Both the position numbers and the translations under genes were made by a program. From assembly GCA_030156465.1 (NCBI GenBank), contig JASGMO010000030.1, positions 1 through 6,608 on the forward strand: a stretch of DNA of 6,608 bases. The letters are read 5' to 3'. Shown here piece by piece: positions 5,850-6,608 of this stretch. The stretch comes from Patescibacteria group bacterium (GTDB taxonomy: Bacteria > Patescibacteriota > Minisyncoccia > Minisyncoccales > Minisyncoccaceae). The notes under the pieces are model-generated. The model made no database searches. It was not told the origin of the DNA and was given only the letters and a program-made list of their open reading frames with translations. How positions within the stretch are numbered: the stretch's first letter is position 1; every line of letters begins with the position of its first letter.

Positions 5850-6294
5850 GTGGTTATTTAAAAAAAGAACTGCAAAGATGATTAAGGAGGCAATTGAATT
5901 CTTTGATTATTTTCCTAGAGCGAGAGTCGTTATAGATTCTACTAATTGCTCTCTGGGAGCGACTTATGAAAACTACCATTATATCGTAGCAAACAAGGAC
6001 TATGATGACTTGGTAGGTAGAGCTGAGTTTGTTGTAAAGCAATCAGCAAGAGCTGTTCGCTTTAGGGCAATTCAAGACATGGGACTTCAAACATTTTTTG
6101 ATCTAGAAGCAAATGAATGCTTCAAGAAAAACATCAGCAAATACCTTGAATTTTATCAAGACAAAAATGTTGCCGATGCTCAAATTGTTGGTGAAGTTTC
6201 AGCAATGCTTTATCTTGAGAATTATCCAATAGAAGAAATTAAAAAAATAATTCTAATGGATGCTTCGGAGATTAGGCAAAAGTATATGGGATAG
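5848..6294 (+). CDS. Uncharacterised protein (148 aa)
   Basis: I do not recognise the family. The 148-residue product has no signal peptide or membrane segment, so it is probably cytosolic. The N-terminus is basic (MWLFKKRTAKMIK). The middle looks alpha/beta: a strand ARVVIDST (25-32), then YHYIVANKDYDDLVGRAEFVV (43-63). The C-terminal half is charged and probably helical (about 88-148), with a final IEEIKKIILMDASEIRQKYM segment. Cysteines at 34 and 91 are isolated and suggest no zinc site. It starts with ATG, has no Shine-Dalgarno and is probably leaderless; the next in-frame ATG, Met11, also lacks one. It is monocistronic: its TAG stop lies inside an intrinsic terminator. The downstream gene may be a distant relative, sharing a DY-x-P then Y-I-(V/I)...DLV pattern. 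Coding status is supported by the clean frame and precise terminator rather than by homology. Confidence 0.75.
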   Translation: MWLFKKRTAKMIKEAIEFFDYFPRARVVIDSTNCSLGATYENYHYIVANKDYDDLVGRAEFVVKQSARAVRFRAIQDMGLQTFFDLEANECFKKNISKYLEFYQDKNVADAQIVGEVSAMLYLENYPIEEIKKIILMDASEIRQKYMG

Positions 6295-6310
6295 AAATAT
6301 CCTTTTTTTT
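6289..6310 (+). terminator. Intrinsic terminator overlapping a stop codon
   Basis: GGATA (6289-6293) pairs perfectly with TATCC (6298-6302) around a GAAA tetraloop, a stable GNRA type, followed by eight T (6303-6310). A G-T pair may extend the base. The TAG stop (6292-6294) of the preceding gene lies across the stem and loop, so there is essentially no 3' untranslated region. It separates this gene from the next. Confidence 0.75.
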
Positions 6311-6311
6311 A

Positions 6312-6320
6312 TGCTATAAC
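6312..6320 (+). promoter_or_regulatory. Extended -10 promoter of the gene at 6351
   Basis: TGCTATAAC fits the extended -10 pattern TGnTATAAT with one mismatch. It begins two bases after the upstream terminator T-run. The -35 position (about 6292-6297, TAGAAA) is weak, as extended -10 promoters tolerate. Transcription would start about 6327, giving a leader of about 24 bases with a Shine-Dalgarno sequence. Confidence 0.5.
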
Positions 6321-6336
6321 ACTTTTAGCACCTTAA

Positions 6337-6343
6337 AAGGAGG
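6337..6343 (+). promoter_or_regulatory. Canonical Shine-Dalgarno AAGGAGG
   Basis: AAGGAGG sits 7 bases before the ATG at 6351, close to optimal, and fixes that start. It is the only strong ribosome binding site at a gene start in the window and shows that the host probably keeps a normal anti-Shine-Dalgarno sequence in 16S rRNA. Confidence 0.85.
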
Positions 6344-6350
6344 GCTGTTA

Positions 6351-6608
6351 ATGTTAAAAAGATTTATACGTAAGCTATTTGAAAGAATAGAACCGGTCGA
6401 TGAAAATACTGAAAAAATCAGGAAAATTTTGTCAACACTTGACTATGAACCGAAATTGGAAATTATGGCTTTTGATGTGCCAACAAGCAAGTTGATTATG
6501 CTTGGCGATGGTAGATCAATTAGGCCTAGAAACCCTACTTATTACATCATTAATTCTTCTCATGAAGATTTAGTGAATATGCCGATATCGTTAATGGTGA
6601 GGTATTGC
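6351..6608 (+). CDS. Uncharacterised protein, 3' end beyond window
   Basis: The frame is open from ATG 6351 to the window end, giving 86 residues without a stop. The start is fixed by AAGGAGG 7 bases upstream and an extended -10 promoter. I do not recognise the family. The N-terminus is basic and amphipathic (MLKRFIRKLFERIEP), followed by a helix (about 18-30), a strand KLEIMAFDV (35-43), a second KLIMLGDG (47-54), a basic turn around SIRPRNP (56-62), then YYIINSSHEDLV (64-75). No signal peptide, membrane helix or metal motif is visible in this part. The layout and the Y-I-I...DLV segment recall the protein encoded at 5848, so the two may be diverged paralogues, though identity is low and there is about a 9-residue spacing difference. 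It is a separate transcription unit from the gene before it. Confidence 0.8.
   Translation, partial: MLKRFIRKLFERIEPVDENTEKIRKILSTLDYEPKLEIMAFDVPTSKLIMLGDGRSIRPRNPTYYIINSSHEDLVNMPISLMVRYC

Noticed and set aside
5884..5890. AAGGAGG inside the gene at 5848
   Set aside because: No ATG follows at a suitable distance and the bases encode ordinary Lys-Glu residues in frame.
5854..6042. 62-codon minus-strand frame
   Set aside because: It is antisense to the better-supported gene at 5848-6294.

Overview
The window is AT-rich, gene-dense bacterial DNA. It carries three plus-strand housekeeping genes (raiA, secA, typA), a two-gene minus-strand operon (a PAQR/hemolysin III-type membrane protein followed by a very small beta-carbonic-anhydrase-like protein), and two plus-strand genes of unknown function, the last cut off by the window end. 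The short proteins, near-absent intergenic space, AT bias, an insert in SecA nucleotide-binding domain 1, and the small CxDFR-type carbonic-anhydrase-like protein suggest a reduced-genome bacterium, most likely from the Candidate Phyla Radiation (Patescibacteria). That placement is inference, not proof. raiA ends at TGA where the protein family should end, and no other frame needs TGA read as an amino acid, so I see the standard bacterial code (table 11), which argues against Gracilibacteria/Absconditabacteria.

Layout. Positions 1-129: AT-rich spacer with a strong hairpin flanked by A and T tracts (55-84), then a perfect TATAAT box just ahead of raiA. 130-459: raiA, a short-form ribosome hibernation factor. 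491-2905: secA, the Sec translocase motor, with an unusually small helical-wing region and an extra segment in NBD1. 2908-2979: a sigma70-like promoter and a possible attenuating leader (12-codon ORF, hairpin and T-run). 2983-4773: typA/bipA. 4774-5172 and 5178-5813 (minus): the carbonic-anhydrase-like gene and trhA, read trhA first; the 3' end of this operon abuts typA with no gap. 5814-5847: a 34-bp divergent promoter region with an inverted repeat. 5848-6294: unknown gene ending inside an intrinsic terminator. 6351-6608: unknown 5'-partial gene with the only canonical Shine-Dalgarno sequence in the window.

The left half is a translation and secretion stress module: RaiA parks ribosomes, TypA acts on ribosome assembly and stress translation, and SecA drives export. 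The adjacency of a hibernation factor and secA is also known in Firmicutes. The right half is accessory: two putative zinc proteins in one operon, and two proteins that may be distant paralogues.

The strongest pattern outside the genes is promoter placement. raiA, secA and the typA leader ORF, and probably trhA, have a -10-like hexamer 6-9 bases before the ATG and no Shine-Dalgarno sequence, implying leaderless mRNAs. Only the gene at 6351 has a normal leader with AAGGAGG. I found no tRNA, rRNA, CRISPR array or insertion sequence. No spacer reaches 300 bases.
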